A DNA stretch of 64,000 nt from Trametes villosa (taxonomy: Eukaryota; Basidiomycota; Agaricomycetes; Polyporales; Polyporaceae). The stretch is taken from positions 1,054,001 through 1,118,000 of the forward strand of contig PUDQ02000032.1 in NCBI GenBank assembly GCA_002964805.2, in the 5' to 3' direction. Each line of letters opens with the position of its first letter. The stretch's first letter is position 1. The position numbers and the translations under genes were made by a program. Positions 22,794-33,800 of the stretch are shown piece by piece. A model generated the notes under the pieces. The model was not told where the DNA came from. It worked only from the letters and a program-made list of their open reading frames with translations, and did no database searches.

Positions 22794-23963
22794 TTAGTAC
22801 CCTGCAGCATTACAAGCCTCGGCCAACCCTGGCAACATTGCGCGGCACAGCTCCGCCATAGCGTGCTTGTCGCGTATCGTCGTCGGGAAGTACAAACGAT
22901 CCCATTTGGAGAGGAGGAGGGGGAATACCATCCCAGCTAGACACAGTCGCTGCGCCACGGAATGGAGGATAAGCGACCAGCGTGCCTGGCGCGCGTCACT
23001 GGTGAAGGGTACGCTGAACCCGAACCCGGCCGCAAAAAAGGTCCTGATGTTCAGCTACAATGAAGCCAAGACGAGCGAATCAGCGAACTCGCTTCCGGAT
23101 TAGAAAAGCGCCGCCCACATACCATCTCTACAATACTGTTCTCGGGAGGGTCAGCACGGGTGATTTCATTGGCGAGGTGGGCGATGAAGACTTCGAGATC
23201 GCGACCTTCAACTTGAATGCGTGTGGGCGCCCCCGGCAAAATGTGCTGTAGTGCTGTAACGGTCACGATCAAGTTCGCGTAGTTGTACGCGGCAATATCG
23301 CAGCCATAGGTGTGGTATCGCCACTCGAGTCTTTCGAGTAGAGTCGCTTCGCGAGGAGGATGTTCGTTGGACTCTAGAAACACAGTCGTATTCAGCAACA
23401 CAGCCATCCGGGCGATCAGAGGGGTGAAGTGCAGCACCATTATGGAAGTCGAGAATGCCCAGATTTCTTGCCGCCCTCACTGTGGACATGCCTTCGTTCT
23501 TGAACGCGCTTACGGCGGCGTGAATAGTCGGAGGTCTCGGTCTCGCGCAGCTTGAAGCTCGAGGTAGACAGATTCGTTTATGCCGGTCGTGAAGGCAGCG
23601 GCGACCGCATATAATTCTGCCAGCTTCAAAGACGTGAAAGGGGATCGTTTCCTGGGGATGTAACGGCGAAAGCCAATGTGCAGGATGTATGCAGCCCCAC
23701 AAAGCGGGAGGGGCCAATAACGCGTCCACTGCTCAGGTAGATCAGAAAATATGGGCCGCGTTTCAATCTTTAGGAGCTAGGTATTCACGTCCATCAGGAG
23801 CTGACACGGAGCCCGTGAGGTTTACGTGAGACTCTGGCGACGAATCTGCAGCAGTAGATGAGCCCGCGTCCAGTAAGGTGTAGTCTGCCGAGGCGTCTGG
23901 TAGGTCGGCGATGGATGTAGTATGGGCATCGCGTCGCTGGGTACGGTTGCAATTGGTCGCCAT
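22794..23963 (-). pseudogene. Array paralog 1: frame-disrupted member of an unknown family
   Basis: Leftmost member of a four-gene tandem family I cannot name. Exon blocks by homology: 23963-23789, 23728-23438, 23373-23123, 23054-22794. The N-terminus (LPDASADYTLLD) and C-terminus (RDKHAMAELCRAM) match paralog 2 closely. Exon 1 is 175 nt where a multiple of three is expected, because about 4 extra bases precede the donor. Exon 2 is 291 nt against 292 in paralog 2, because one base is missing near 23530. Read in the conserved frame, exon 2 keeps GFRRYIPRK but stops at 23512-23510. Read as actually spliced, the two shifts cancel and a continuous 325-codon frame exists, with about 65 residues of exon 2 in a foreign frame and the FRRY motif lost. 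Called a pseudogene, but a neofunctional product is possible. The exon 2 donor (GTGCTG) is weak. Confidence 0.65.
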
Positions 23964-24718
23964 GTCAGCTCAACGAGAACGCAATATGTGAGTGTTGGGC
24001 TGAGATGGACCTGTGCCGCCAGTGACTGAGCTATGGCGAGGAAGGCAGTCAGTAGTACGCGTGTAGACCGTGACAAGAACACAGGTGCGGCCACAGCCGG
24101 TGTTGTCGTGGGCACTCGGCATACCTTCCGGACGACCGGTCCGAGGCCCGATGCACAACCCCATAGGCGACTCTCCGACTTGCGGACAGTTGCGAACTGG
24201 ACTGCTGAGACAGTGCCATTCGAGGGTATGTATACCATGGAGAGCTAACACGCATAGTCGGGAAGAGCATTGGTCTAGTTCCGAACGTTGTATGCAGCGG
24301 GGTGCGACTCATTGCGCCTGGGCTGAAGTACCGGCGGACGCAACCGGCATCTACGAGGGTATCAGAGTCAACAAACTCCTAGCACCGCCCGTACGAAACT
24401 CATCCAGGTCATTGTGAAGGAGTGTTGAGGCGACATATTCAATACACGGAGCTACGACCTGTAGAACAAGGTTGGTATGTTCTCGAAGGCTGGGGATAGC
24501 GGCGAAGAGATATCCGGGAAAGCGCGACGTTGCGACTGTATGCAAAACAGACAGTAGCGAGTCGCCGGGGAAAAGAGAAAATAGTGAGATTGATTTGATA
24601 CGACTCTCCGTCATCGAATGAGTGCCAGGCCATCGATCTAGAGCCCGAAGGAGCGACAAGTAACACGGTATGAGGGTCCAACATCCCCCGGGGACTCGTA
24701 GATATGTAACATGCGCAC
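23964..24718. other. Spacer between paralogs 1 and 2
   Basis: It contains the presumed promoter of paralog 1 and a 102-codon minus-strand frame (24351-24659) with some protein-like amphipathic stretches (SVLHTVATSRFPGYLF). That frame matches no part of the neighbouring paralogs and has no recognisable domain. I do not call it a gene. Confidence 0.4.
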
Positions 24719-25939
24719 CTATGAGGACATCAGGGAAGATATCTCCACTTTCTTCCTGATCAAGTCGTTGACGGTCTCGCTCAGATTAGGTACGAGTGCC
24801 CGGCACAGTTCCGCCACGGCATGCTTGTCACGAATCGTTGACGGGTAGTACAGGCGATCGTGCAGGGAGGAGGGGAAAGGGACGGCCGCTCCGACGAGAA
24901 GTAGCCGCTGTGCAAGGGTAAAGAGCAAGTACGCCCAGCGTGCCCTTCGCGCCACCGAGTTCAAGAACACGCTCATCCCGAGCCCTGTCCAACAGATTTC
25001 CGCGACCACGAGCTACATCAAGACAAGCATAATCAGCAAGAGCTCCTCCCAGGGGTCAAAATGCGGCCTGCGTACCGCATTGGGCTGTTCCACACCAGGA
25101 TCTGCGATGGTGATCTCGTTTGCGAAGTGGATGGCGAGGACTTGAAGGTCGTGGGGTCCAACTTCGGGCATCGGCCTACCCTCAAGTATCATTGAGGCCC
25201 TCCCCCCTAGTACACGCACCAGCATGATGTTGTACGCGACAATGTCACACCCGGCGGAATGATATTGCCACGCAAGCTTATCAAGCAGGCTTGCTCCAGG
25301 GGGAGGATAGAATGCTAGAAGCCCCGTCTGCATCAGCGATCCATGACGACGCATCATTGGCCCTCAGAATATCGCAGAAAGGGGAGGTTTACTACATACC
25401 ATCATAGGTCTTGAGGGCGTCCACGCGCCTGGCATATTGCATGATTGGCAGCCAATCCTTTCTGAGTTCGCTTGCGGCGGTGTGAATGGTGTACAAGTCC
25501 CTGTCATGCTCGGCCTGTTGGAGGAGGAAGTGGATGTCGTTCATGCAGGCCGTCAACGCTGCGCCGGTCGCATAAAGCTCTGCGCGCTTGAAGGACGTGA
25601 ACGGAGGAAGCCTCCTCGGAACGTAGCGGCGGAAGCCTGTGTGCAGGATGTATGCAGCCCCCCAAACCGGGAGTGGCCAATAACGCCCCCACTAGATTAA
25701 GTGAGAAGGAGTCAATACGCGCGGTCGCGCCTCAGCCTTCGATCTGCGGGAGTTGGCATAGACAGTTCACATACGTGAGGAGCTGAGACGGAGCTGGCGA
25801 GATCTACATGCGGTGCAGACGATGAGCCCGCGGGAATAGAATTGAAATCCAGGGTGGTATAGTCGGCCGACACGTCTGGTAGGTTGACGATAGGCGTGTT
25901 GGCGGTGGCATCGCGACGCTGTGCGGTGCTGTCCGCCAT
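24719..25939 (-). CDS. Array paralog 2: unknown family with FRRYxPRR motif
   Basis: Member of the tandem family; function unknown. Exons 25939-25775, 25691-25400, 25314-25076 and 25012-24719 give one 329-residue frame with intron phases 0, 1, 0. The first ~55 residues are Ser/Ala/Asp-rich and probably disordered (NLPDVSADYTTLD). Exon 2 opens WGRYWPLPVWGAAYILH, a short hydrophobic segment, followed by GFRRYVPRRLPPFTS and ELYATGAALTA. It also contains HDRDLYTIHTAA. Exon 3 holds LLDKLAWQYHSAGCDIVAYN. Exon 4 has a second hydrophobic stretch (AYLLFTLAQRLLLVGAAVPF) and the strongly conserved IRDKHAVAELCRALVPNL. Two hydrophobic patches suggest membrane association, which is inference. The intron 2 acceptor (CTTCTAG) was chosen because homologous sites in paralogs 1 and 3 keep the same phase. 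Confidence 0.75.
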
Positions 25940-26542
25940 GTCAGCTAGGTGAACACCAGATACAAACGAGGGCAAGCTCGTGTACAGCCGTGCCGTGATG
26001 AGGACGGGAGCCTTGAGCGTGGTCAATGGCAGGCGGTACTTAAAGTCGCATTGAATCGGAGTCGGTGTTAGTGCCGGACAGTCGGTCCGAAACCCGTACA
26101 TACTATGGCACCCCTGGAGAGTCGAAACGATGGGCCCGGGCAAGTGCCACGCACGTTTCAGTAATAGGATGGATGAGCAACTGGTACAGAGCAGTGAAGA
26201 CTTCACAACGAGAGCAACAGGGCCGTCAGTTGGATAGCAGGATGGGGGCGGAGCCGGTTCTAAAGTTCTAGCATCGGTTCTGAGTCGGGAGTCTGTCTTG
26301 CGATGGGTATATGGCTAGGATTGTTTGGGGTGAGAGGGTTGTGAATTGGAGTCGACAGCGCTCGAGTAGGGAGCGCTCTTTCCGAGATGAACAGGATAGG
26401 TCCTGCGAACGATTATTCAAACTCGGAGAGCAACGGTAGCAGCACGGCCCTGTTGAGAGAGTCAGTCAAACGACCGCTGGACGTAGTATGAACCATGCAG
26501 ACCTACACCGTACTTCCAAACGCCGTGAAGATTCCGCGCCCG
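25940..26542. other. Spacer between paralogs 2 and 3
   Basis: This 603-bp stretch should hold the promoter of paralog 2 and the 3' region of paralog 3. A minus-strand frame extends upstream of the paralog 2 ATG to 26206, but the ATG at 25939 aligns with the starts of the other paralogs, so the extension is not adopted. No other feature was seen. Confidence 0.45.
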
Positions 26543-27772
26543 TCAGCTGAAGATCCCTAGCACGTCGACTTGCCTCTTCATCATGTCATCGACCGTGGGG
26601 ACCAGATCCGGGATCAGCGCCCTACACAACTCGGCCACCGCATGCTTGTCGCGCATCGTAGATATCATGTTGGCGTTGTCGTGGAACGCCGTCGTCTGCG
26701 GGATGTTCAGCATACCCACAACGAGTGCTCTCTGTGCGAGATTCATCGGGAAAGAGAGGAGCTTGAAAGGGCGCAGGGCCGAGCGGCGCGCGAGCATCGC
26801 GAAGGGCGTGAGGAGCCCGAACCCGATCGCACATTTCGTTTCGGTCAGCATCTATACAGGAGCAATGGTGTGAGCAGCTCCCGAGAGCGACACACAAGCG
26901 AATGTGCTCACGGTAGACGTGTCATGAGCCCCTTTGTCGATCGCGGTGATATAATTCGTCATGAGGACGACGAAGGCGCGGAAGTCTGCGTCCAGCCGAG
27001 CTTTGTCCTTCCTGATATAGGACTCGGCACCCATAGTACGAATGAGTCCCACTGTCGCGACGTTGAAGGCAACGACATCGGATCTCGCGGTGTGGTACCG
27101 CCATGCAAGCCGCGCAAGCACGCCCTCTTCCGGCTTCGGCGCGAGCTCTGGGAGCGCGTATCTAGTCGCTCGCACTCACATCTCATGAGCGAATCGTGAC
27201 ACGGTACCTTCGAATGTCTGTGTGGACTTGAATATCTCCTGCTGTCTGGCCTTCTCCATCGCCGGGGCGAGGTGGAGCCCGAAGGCGAGGAGGGCAACGT
27301 GTATTGTGTACAGGTCCCGGTCGCGCAAGGCCTCCTTCGACAGGTGAATGACCTCGGTGGCGAACGTCAGGTACGCCGTCGCGGTGGCATATATTTCGAA
27401 CGGCTTGATAGACGTGAGTGTAGGTAGTCTCCGGGGGCTATAGCGGCGGAATCGGAGGTGCGCCAAGTATGCAGCTCCGCAGAGGGGAAACGCCCATAGC
27501 CGGGTCCACTGTATAAAGGAGAAGGTTGCGCGGCATGAGTACTGGAGACGCTAGCTAGCGGGGTATGGGCTCGTACGCACGTCAGGAGCTGGCGCGGCGT
27601 TCGCTGCGAGGTCTACTGCCGGAGACGCCGACAAGTCTGTACTATGGATTGCACCAATTCCCGATGCGGTGATGTCGTTGATGTCGCTGAGGACATCCGT
27701 GTGGGCGGCCTGTGGGCGCGCGGCCTCTGTTTGTTGAGCGCGCGATTCCCGTCCGGTTCTATCGCCTGCCAT
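26543..27772 (-). CDS. Array paralog 3: unknown family with FRRYxPRR motif
   Basis: Third tandem paralog, function unknown. Exons 27772-27581, 27508-27208, 27147-26912 and 26851-26543 join to 345 residues with intron phases 0-1-0, exactly as in paralog 2. The disordered N-terminus contains SDINDITASG. Exon 2 begins WTRLWAFPLCGAAYLAH, then LRFRRYSPRRLPTLTS and FEIYATATAYLTF, and includes RDRDLYTIHVALLAF. Exon 3 reads LARLAWRYHTARSDVVAFN. The last exon contains two hydrophobic runs and MRDKHAVAELCRALIPDL. An in-frame TGA at the end of the exon 2 reading frame (27178-27176) lies inside the predicted intron 2 and so is removed. The alternating aromatic/basic WRYH element and the RDKHAVAELCRAL element are shared by paralogs 1-3 and look like the functional core. 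Confidence 0.75.
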
Positions 27773-28397
27773 GTTCCCAGAAGTAAACTGCCCGCGTTGA
27801 AGATGGATCTACGAGTAAGCAGGAGGCGTGGACGCGGGATGCGACTGGGTACACGCTGCCAGTACTGGTGCAGCTGCAACCTGCTCAGTACATCGTGGCG
27901 CATGATGATCATGGGAACATACTTACCGTTCGGGAAAGCTTAAGCCAAGGCTTGTCGCGGTTTCAATAACAGGGTGGTCGGTCCGAGGTTCCTTCAACGC
28001 CAATGGATCCTCCTCGCATCGAAAATAGTGCGAGGTCACTTACTTGCTGGCAGATCGTGGTACGCGAGCGCGAGAACGTTGCTATTCGGAGCGAGTTTCG
28101 TGTCTACGGATAGCAGGTGGTATAGAGCGGGGGTGGTATGTGTACAGAATAGCACGATCTAGAGGCACGACAGGGATAGCAGAGCAGAGCTTTACAGGAT
28201 ACAGAGCGGGGGTTTGGTTGTTAGCGATAAGTATACGTTATGCAGGCGTAGATGTCTGCGCGCGAGAGGCTGAGAGGGGGTAGAATGAATGGTCGGAGAT
28301 CGCCTTGAAGAAATTCGTCATTGGGCCCTACGAGTTTGCTGCTTGTCACATAGTCGTACGCGTCAAACAGATGGAACTCACTTGTACGCAGCCAGTG
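27773..28397. other. Spacer between paralogs 3 and 4
   Basis: It is 625 bp, with the putative paralog 3 promoter adjacent to 27772. Short open frames (27974-28162 and 28044-28283 plus) have no recognisable content. Nothing else is supported. Confidence 0.4.
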
Positions 28398-29494
28398 TCA
28401 CGTAATCATCTTGCTGATCAGGGGATCCAGTCCGTACCTGGTGCGAATGCCTTTAGCAATCTGACGCTTCTTCTTGATTGCCCGAAGATTGGCATAGTGT
28501 TGGTACTGCTGCATGGCCTCGGGGTACATGGCAAGCCATAACGTCAACCGCTGTAGCCCATTCAGGGGAATGAAGAGCCATCGCCGCTGCATCCAGCGCG
28601 CCGCCATGGCAAAGGGTATGGTCGCCCAGAAGGGTATGTACCCTTTGAGGCTGTAGTCCTGTAGGATGGCGTCAGGTTACGAGCACAGTAATCGGGTTCG
28701 ACATCAGATCCGTACAGTGTAACCGAAGTCGTCGTCATTGGTTTGGAACACACTTGCGAGGTGCGTGACGCAGCGATCGAAGTCTTCTGGTGGCAGGACT
28801 TCGGAGTAGAGCTTGTCGCACCAGATGTACGCGGCTCGATACCATGTTTCCTCGCGCGACCAGATGTGATTGTTCCACCAGGCCAGCTTGTCCCTCAGAC
28901 TTCGGGCTTGTTCTTTGTACAAACCTGCATCACATCGGCCCAGTGAGTCGATGATGAATATATCAGAAGGCAGGTACTTACTAGCACGCAACTCTTTGAA
29001 CACGTCCCTTACACCCGAGGAGTCGAGCTTGCGGTCTACGTCATTCATCTCGGATTTGTTGCAGTATACGGTCTCCTTGAGAGTCCGGGCCGTCGTTTCC
29101 AACAACCGAAGATCGGGATCGTCCATGACCTCGTCCTTGAGTTCGTCGGCGACGCTAACCACGGTGTTCGTGATTGCGATGTAGGCGTATATCTCATGGA
29201 TGGACATTGCGGTGAAAGCGGGGAGCCTGCGCGGGGAATACCGCCTGAACCGAACATGACCGAGATAGGACAGGCCGATCAGAGGTAATGGCCAGAAATT
29301 CACCCAGTCAGGCTAGAAGAAGCTGCAAGTTAATGCCTTGCGGCCGCATTCCAAGGTCCAATGGTGCTCACATATCGGATCCGCTTGGTGGTTGGCCGGT
29401 CAAGACCTCGGCTGGGCGCCCTCGTCTCACCGGGGACGGGCTGACCCGAGTCCACATCCAGGTGCTCATAACGCACGTCGCCACTTCCATCCAT
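28398..29494 (-). CDS. Array paralog 4: most divergent member of the unknown family
   Basis: Exons 29494-29372, 29312-28982, 28924-28716 and 28658-28398 give 307 residues with the same phases (0, 1, 0) as the other paralogs. The short N-terminal exon starts MDGSGDVRYEHLD. Exon 2 has FWPLPLIGLSYLGH followed by VRFRRYSPRRLPAFTA and IHEIYAYIAI, clearly homologous to paralogs 1-3. The middle region is diverged (LRDKLAWWNNHIW replaces LDKLAWQYHSAGC). The last exon lacks the RDKHAVAELCRAL element and ends in a basic stretch (AIKKKRQIAKGIRTRY). Shared intron positions show common origin despite the divergence. Its start faces GDT1 across a 351-bp divergent promoter. Function unknown; membrane association is possible from the hydrophobic segments. 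Confidence 0.7.
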
Positions 29495-29845
29495 GCCAAT
29501 AGTATGTAAATGAGATCGTGCTCGCAGCAGCAAGACTGGGATAGTGTGGGGGTATAATTCGCAGACAAGGACTGGCCAGTGATGCCGAAGAGACTTGGCG
29601 AGATGATCGCCAGCAGCCGCACTATTGACTCCGATCTTCCCGGAGGGTTCAGGCGCCCAAAGCGGTACTGTAGAATCTAGCGCCGGCACGCGTCTTGCTC
29701 CAACCAACCGCCATCTGGTCTCTGCCTCTTCTGTTTCTCTCGTCCTGTCTATCTTACTTTTGACGATCCTGCGTAACATAGAACCTCTTGGTATGTCTGA
29801 ATAGCTCTGACAATGATTCTGACGCGAACGGCGCGTAGACTTTGA
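29495..29845. promoter_or_regulatory. Divergent promoter between paralog 4 and GDT1
   Basis: This 351-bp region lies between the two divergent start codons. A CT-rich tract (about 29698-29755) precedes GDT1. No specific site was recognised. Confidence 0.45.
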
Positions 29846-30855
29846 ATGGCCCAAGATGCGGGTGTCCTTGCCTCGGTCGACGAGGGAGCCCTCCACGCCC
29901 TCTGGCGTTCGTTCGCCATGATCATCTTCTCCGAGATCGGCGACAAAACATTCCTCATCGCCGCCATCCTCGCCATGCGCCACCCCCGCCTCATCGTCTT
30001 CGCCGGCGCGTTTGGCTCGCTCGTCGTGATGTCCATCCTCTCCGCCGAGCTCGGCCACCTCCTCCCCACCCTCATCCCCCGGAAATGGACGCAAATATGC
30101 GCGGCGATGCTCTTCCTCGTGTTCGGCGTGAAGATGCTCCAGGAGGGCCGCGAGATGAAGGCGGGCAACGAGAAGTTGCAGGAGGAGATGAAGGAGGCCG
30201 AGGAGGACATCGAGGGCGACGAGGCTGCGCATGACGGCACAGGAGTCGTCGGCCCAGACGGCGAGGAGGTCGTCCCGCTCGAAGCCATGGAGGCCGGTGC
30301 TGCTCCGGGGCACGTCAGGCGGAGGTCCAGCGGCGCGGGTCGTGCCGTAGGGAACGTCTCGACGAAGAAAGCCGTCCAGTCATACCTGGAGTCCGCGCGC
30401 AACTTCTTCAGCTACATCCTAGGCCCCGTGTTCGTGCAAGCCTTTGTGCTCACCTTCCTCGGCGAGTGGGGCGACCGCAGCCAGATTTCCACCATCGCGC
30501 TCGCCGCGGCAGACGTGCGTGACGCAGCTCCGTCCGCGCTATATATACATGCTGACCCGCTTCTCCCGTTAATAGAATGTGTACGTGGTCGCGCTAGGCA
30601 CCGTCATCGGACACTCGTGCTGCACCGCCCTCGCCGTCGTGGGCGGCCGGTACGTGTCGACGAAAATATCCGTGAAGCATGGTGCGTGCCCGGCCCGCCC
30701 GCACGTTTTCCTGCCGCGCGCGCCGCTGACTTGGGCCCGCGCATGCAGTGACCCTCGCCGCCAGCGGGCTGTTCCTGCTGTTCGGCGTGGTGTATTTGTA
30801 TGAGGCGCTGCTGGCGATAGACCCCGACAGGACGGATCTGCACCCCGACCCGTGA
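29846..30855 (+). CDS. GDT1: GDT1/TMEM165 family (UPF0016) Ca2+/Mn2+ transporter
   Basis: Multi-pass membrane cation transporter of the Golgi in yeast and animals, supplying Mn2+ for glycosylation and handling Ca2+ and H+. Exons 29846-30514, 30576-30681 and 30749-30855 give 293 residues. Both family signature motifs are present: E-I-G-D-K-T (residues ~30-35) in the first repeat and E-W-G-D-R-S (~207-212) in the second. The hydrophobic segments occur as two inverted three-helix repeats, separated by a charged cytosolic loop (about residues 95-175) rich in Glu, Lys and Arg. The C-terminus is short (DPDRTDLHPDP). The model has a short N-terminus and no obvious cleavable signal, so an upstream exon cannot be excluded, although the ATG at 29846 is the first in frame. 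Confidence 0.92.
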
Positions 30856-33800
30856 CGAGTATGATGCATCCCTATACCTCTATAGACACCGAGCGGCCGC
30901 TGGTCCCCACTACCCCTAATGCATGGACCGTCATTTATTGTAAACAGGCTCGAAGAAGCACGACTGAATACTGAGAAGCCCCTCGCGATCGAAGATGACT
31001 AGGACACAAGCGTCGGATATGATCAGGTCGGAGGGTACACGGTGACCGGCGCAGCAGAGCTGCACCTCCGTGTACAAATTTGCGATGATAGTGCTGTGCG
31101 CGGGCGAGGGAGAGCCTATCGTGCTCGGGGTACCGAGCCAGCCGAAGCGCAAAGGCTTCTGCAGGACCCTGCCGACGACAGGTGTCATTAACGCGAAGAC
31201 ACCACTAGATGGTACGACGAAGACGGGGGCCGATACGGTAAAGAAACGGTACGTATATTCTCTCACGTCCACTTCTCCCGCATCGTCTAATAGCGCGGAG
31301 TGCCCTGCAGAGAGGTCCGCTGCGTTCTTGCCCTCCGCGCCTCGTCAGCGATGCTCGTTGTACGCCAACTCCGCCCTTGTCTCAACTGGCACGCTAGGAC
31401 ACTTGATCTGGGCGCGCTGCACGCTAAACTGGCATGGTTTTGCATTGGTCGATTTCTTGGGAATAGCTATCGGCCTGACTACGAAGTGGCGGCAGATAGC
31501 GGGCACCGAACCCCTAGGGGCGGAGACTAAGGTACGTAATGCTCGTCATCCCATCTCATGCTCACAGTGCTGAGATATGGCGGTGCGGCCACAACTCGCC
31601 TCATCAGCGAGCCCGCCGAAGGATGTAGTAACGTGTGGCGCTTGCGCGCAGCTTTTATTTCCGGTTTAATTTCCTATGAGGTTTCCTGCTACGGGTTTCC
31701 GTGTACGGGGGCCCCCGGTGCTCAATGTAAAGTAGTTTCTTCCCAATTGTCCTAGCGCGCGATGAGCGTACGTACCGCGCTTTCGCGCTACCAGTTGTTC
31801 GCTGATGTGTCTGAAGTACAGGTGAACATTACCGCTGCAAAGCAGTTCACTAGATTTCGTCGTGAGGCTTAGGCGAGTGACTTCAAGCTCCAGAGACATC
31901 TCCGCATTCCAGCAACGCTCACCACTTTACAATTGACAGCTTCGAATTGCGCAACCGCCCCCAGACATACCGCAAAGGCAGCAACTGTCCTACTACCAGC
32001 GGGAGCGTACGGATTGACGGCGGTATCAGAGTTGTGAAGTATTCACTCACGGCATGAGTTACGGTGGGTGAACCACTTCTATCATCCTACTGCGGATGGA
32101 GCAAGTGGCGATGGAGGCGGTGACTGACCTTATCGTCCTACTCGAACCTTCCGACAGCCCCCTCGACCGTCCCATCTACCTCCTCCCTCCAGGTATGTGG
32201 ACCGCGTCAACTCAGGCATAGACCGCTGAAACCTAGCCAACAGCAGGGTTTCGAGCGGATAGTAGGACAGAAGAGTAAGCCGGGGAGAAACTGGGGTTCA
32301 CTGACCTCCACCTCTGGTCTTATATACGCGCGCCATGGTACGTGGAGCGCGTACTTTCCGACACTTTCTGGGCTCTCGCGCGACCTCCTCATGTTGATTA
32401 TCGGATATTCAACGATAGGACGCCGAGAGGCGACTGAATGAGGGCGGTGGTGGGTGGGAGGGTGTCGGGCTGTTTCGCAGAGGATTCCCCAACCTTTCTC
32501 CGCCGCTGATAGAGTTGGCTTCTCCCCACAGCCAGGAGGCGTCCGGCTAACATCGCCAGTCTCTCGCAAGCCGGGCAATACAAGGTGGGTCGTCAAGAAC
32601 GGCGTCACGTGACTGGCTCTGAAAGGCTAATTGGCTAATTGAAGAGATCCCTCCGGCGATACTCGATCCATTTCGACGCTATCGGAGTGCCTTGGTATCC
32701 GCGCCCGCCTCCACATGCCGCGGAACGTGCGAGCGACGTGAGAGACGTCGGTGATTACATCGATCGCGAGCAGGCCTGGAAAACGACCACCCACGGCCGG
32801 ATTGGTTAGATGGGCGGCTCTACGGGGCGCGGCGAAGCTCGCAGCGGAACTGTGCTATATTGGCCACTCACGCGAGGTGCGCTAACAACAGCGCATGTCT
32901 CATTGGCGTTCTTCTAGGCTGACATGATGTCTGTATGAAGGCCTCCTCCACGGCTCGCGCGCGGCGCGTCTTGATCATCAACCCGGTCCAGAACGCGCGC
33001 CCGAGTGGGCCTGCGCATTCCCGAGCGCGAAGTGGGGCACTCCCCGTTTTTACGGTGTATCTCCGTCTTCTCCTCTCATGAGAAAGAGGGTGTGGAGACT
33101 GAAGAGCGGCACTCCGCACCAATTTTCTAGGCGCCCACTTACGCCCGAGCACTGCAAGGTACGGGGAGAAGCGGTCCCACCGGATTGTGCGAGGATCCCT
33201 CGGGGACAGGCCGTACCATTCGCGCGCCGCGTCTATGAACGCCTGGAAGCCTCGGTGCCGGCGGCGGTGAGTTTCTACGCTCCTTCCACCGCGGCTGCTG
33301 CGGATAAATTTGCGACAGGGAAGATCGCCCCGGGATCCACGTCGTTAATGCCAGAAAAACCGGGGCTCCGATCCCGATCCGCCTACGCGTTCTCAGGCCG
33401 CCGCATCCGTCTCTAAACGTCGCCGTTTCCCTTCCCCGCGCGCTCTCGGCCGGTGATCAGGCGCAAACATAGACGGTTCCCAGCGAGCAGCGTGCCTGTG
33501 CGCGGGTGGACAATCCTGGCCGCGCCGCGTCTATCTCGCGCCCAATCTCGCTGACCAAAGGCTCCGCCGCGCGAGTCTCCACTGTTCGGCGTGCCGGGGG
33601 ACGAATCAGGGCCCGCCGGACGCGTGTGCGGGCCCCTGCGCGGACCCAGGGCGCCGTCCTGGACCGAGATGCACCCCCAATCCGCGCGCGGGCTCCCATG
33701 AGATCCTTCTGCCGTCGCCCGCGCCCCCCATCTTTGTTCCATATGACCCCATAACCCGCGCGGGGCCCGAACCGCGGGCCCCCATTGGTGCGTTCCTAGT

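Noticed and set aside
27176..27178. In-frame TGA in paralog 3
   Set aside because: It lies within a phase-consistent intron (donor GTACCG, acceptor CTCCCAG) at the same position as in paralogs 1 and 2.
29330..30313. 327-codon minus-strand open frame
   Set aside because: Mostly the antisense shadow of GDT1 exon 1. Only its last ~40 codons (29494-29372) are accepted, as exon 1 of paralog 4.
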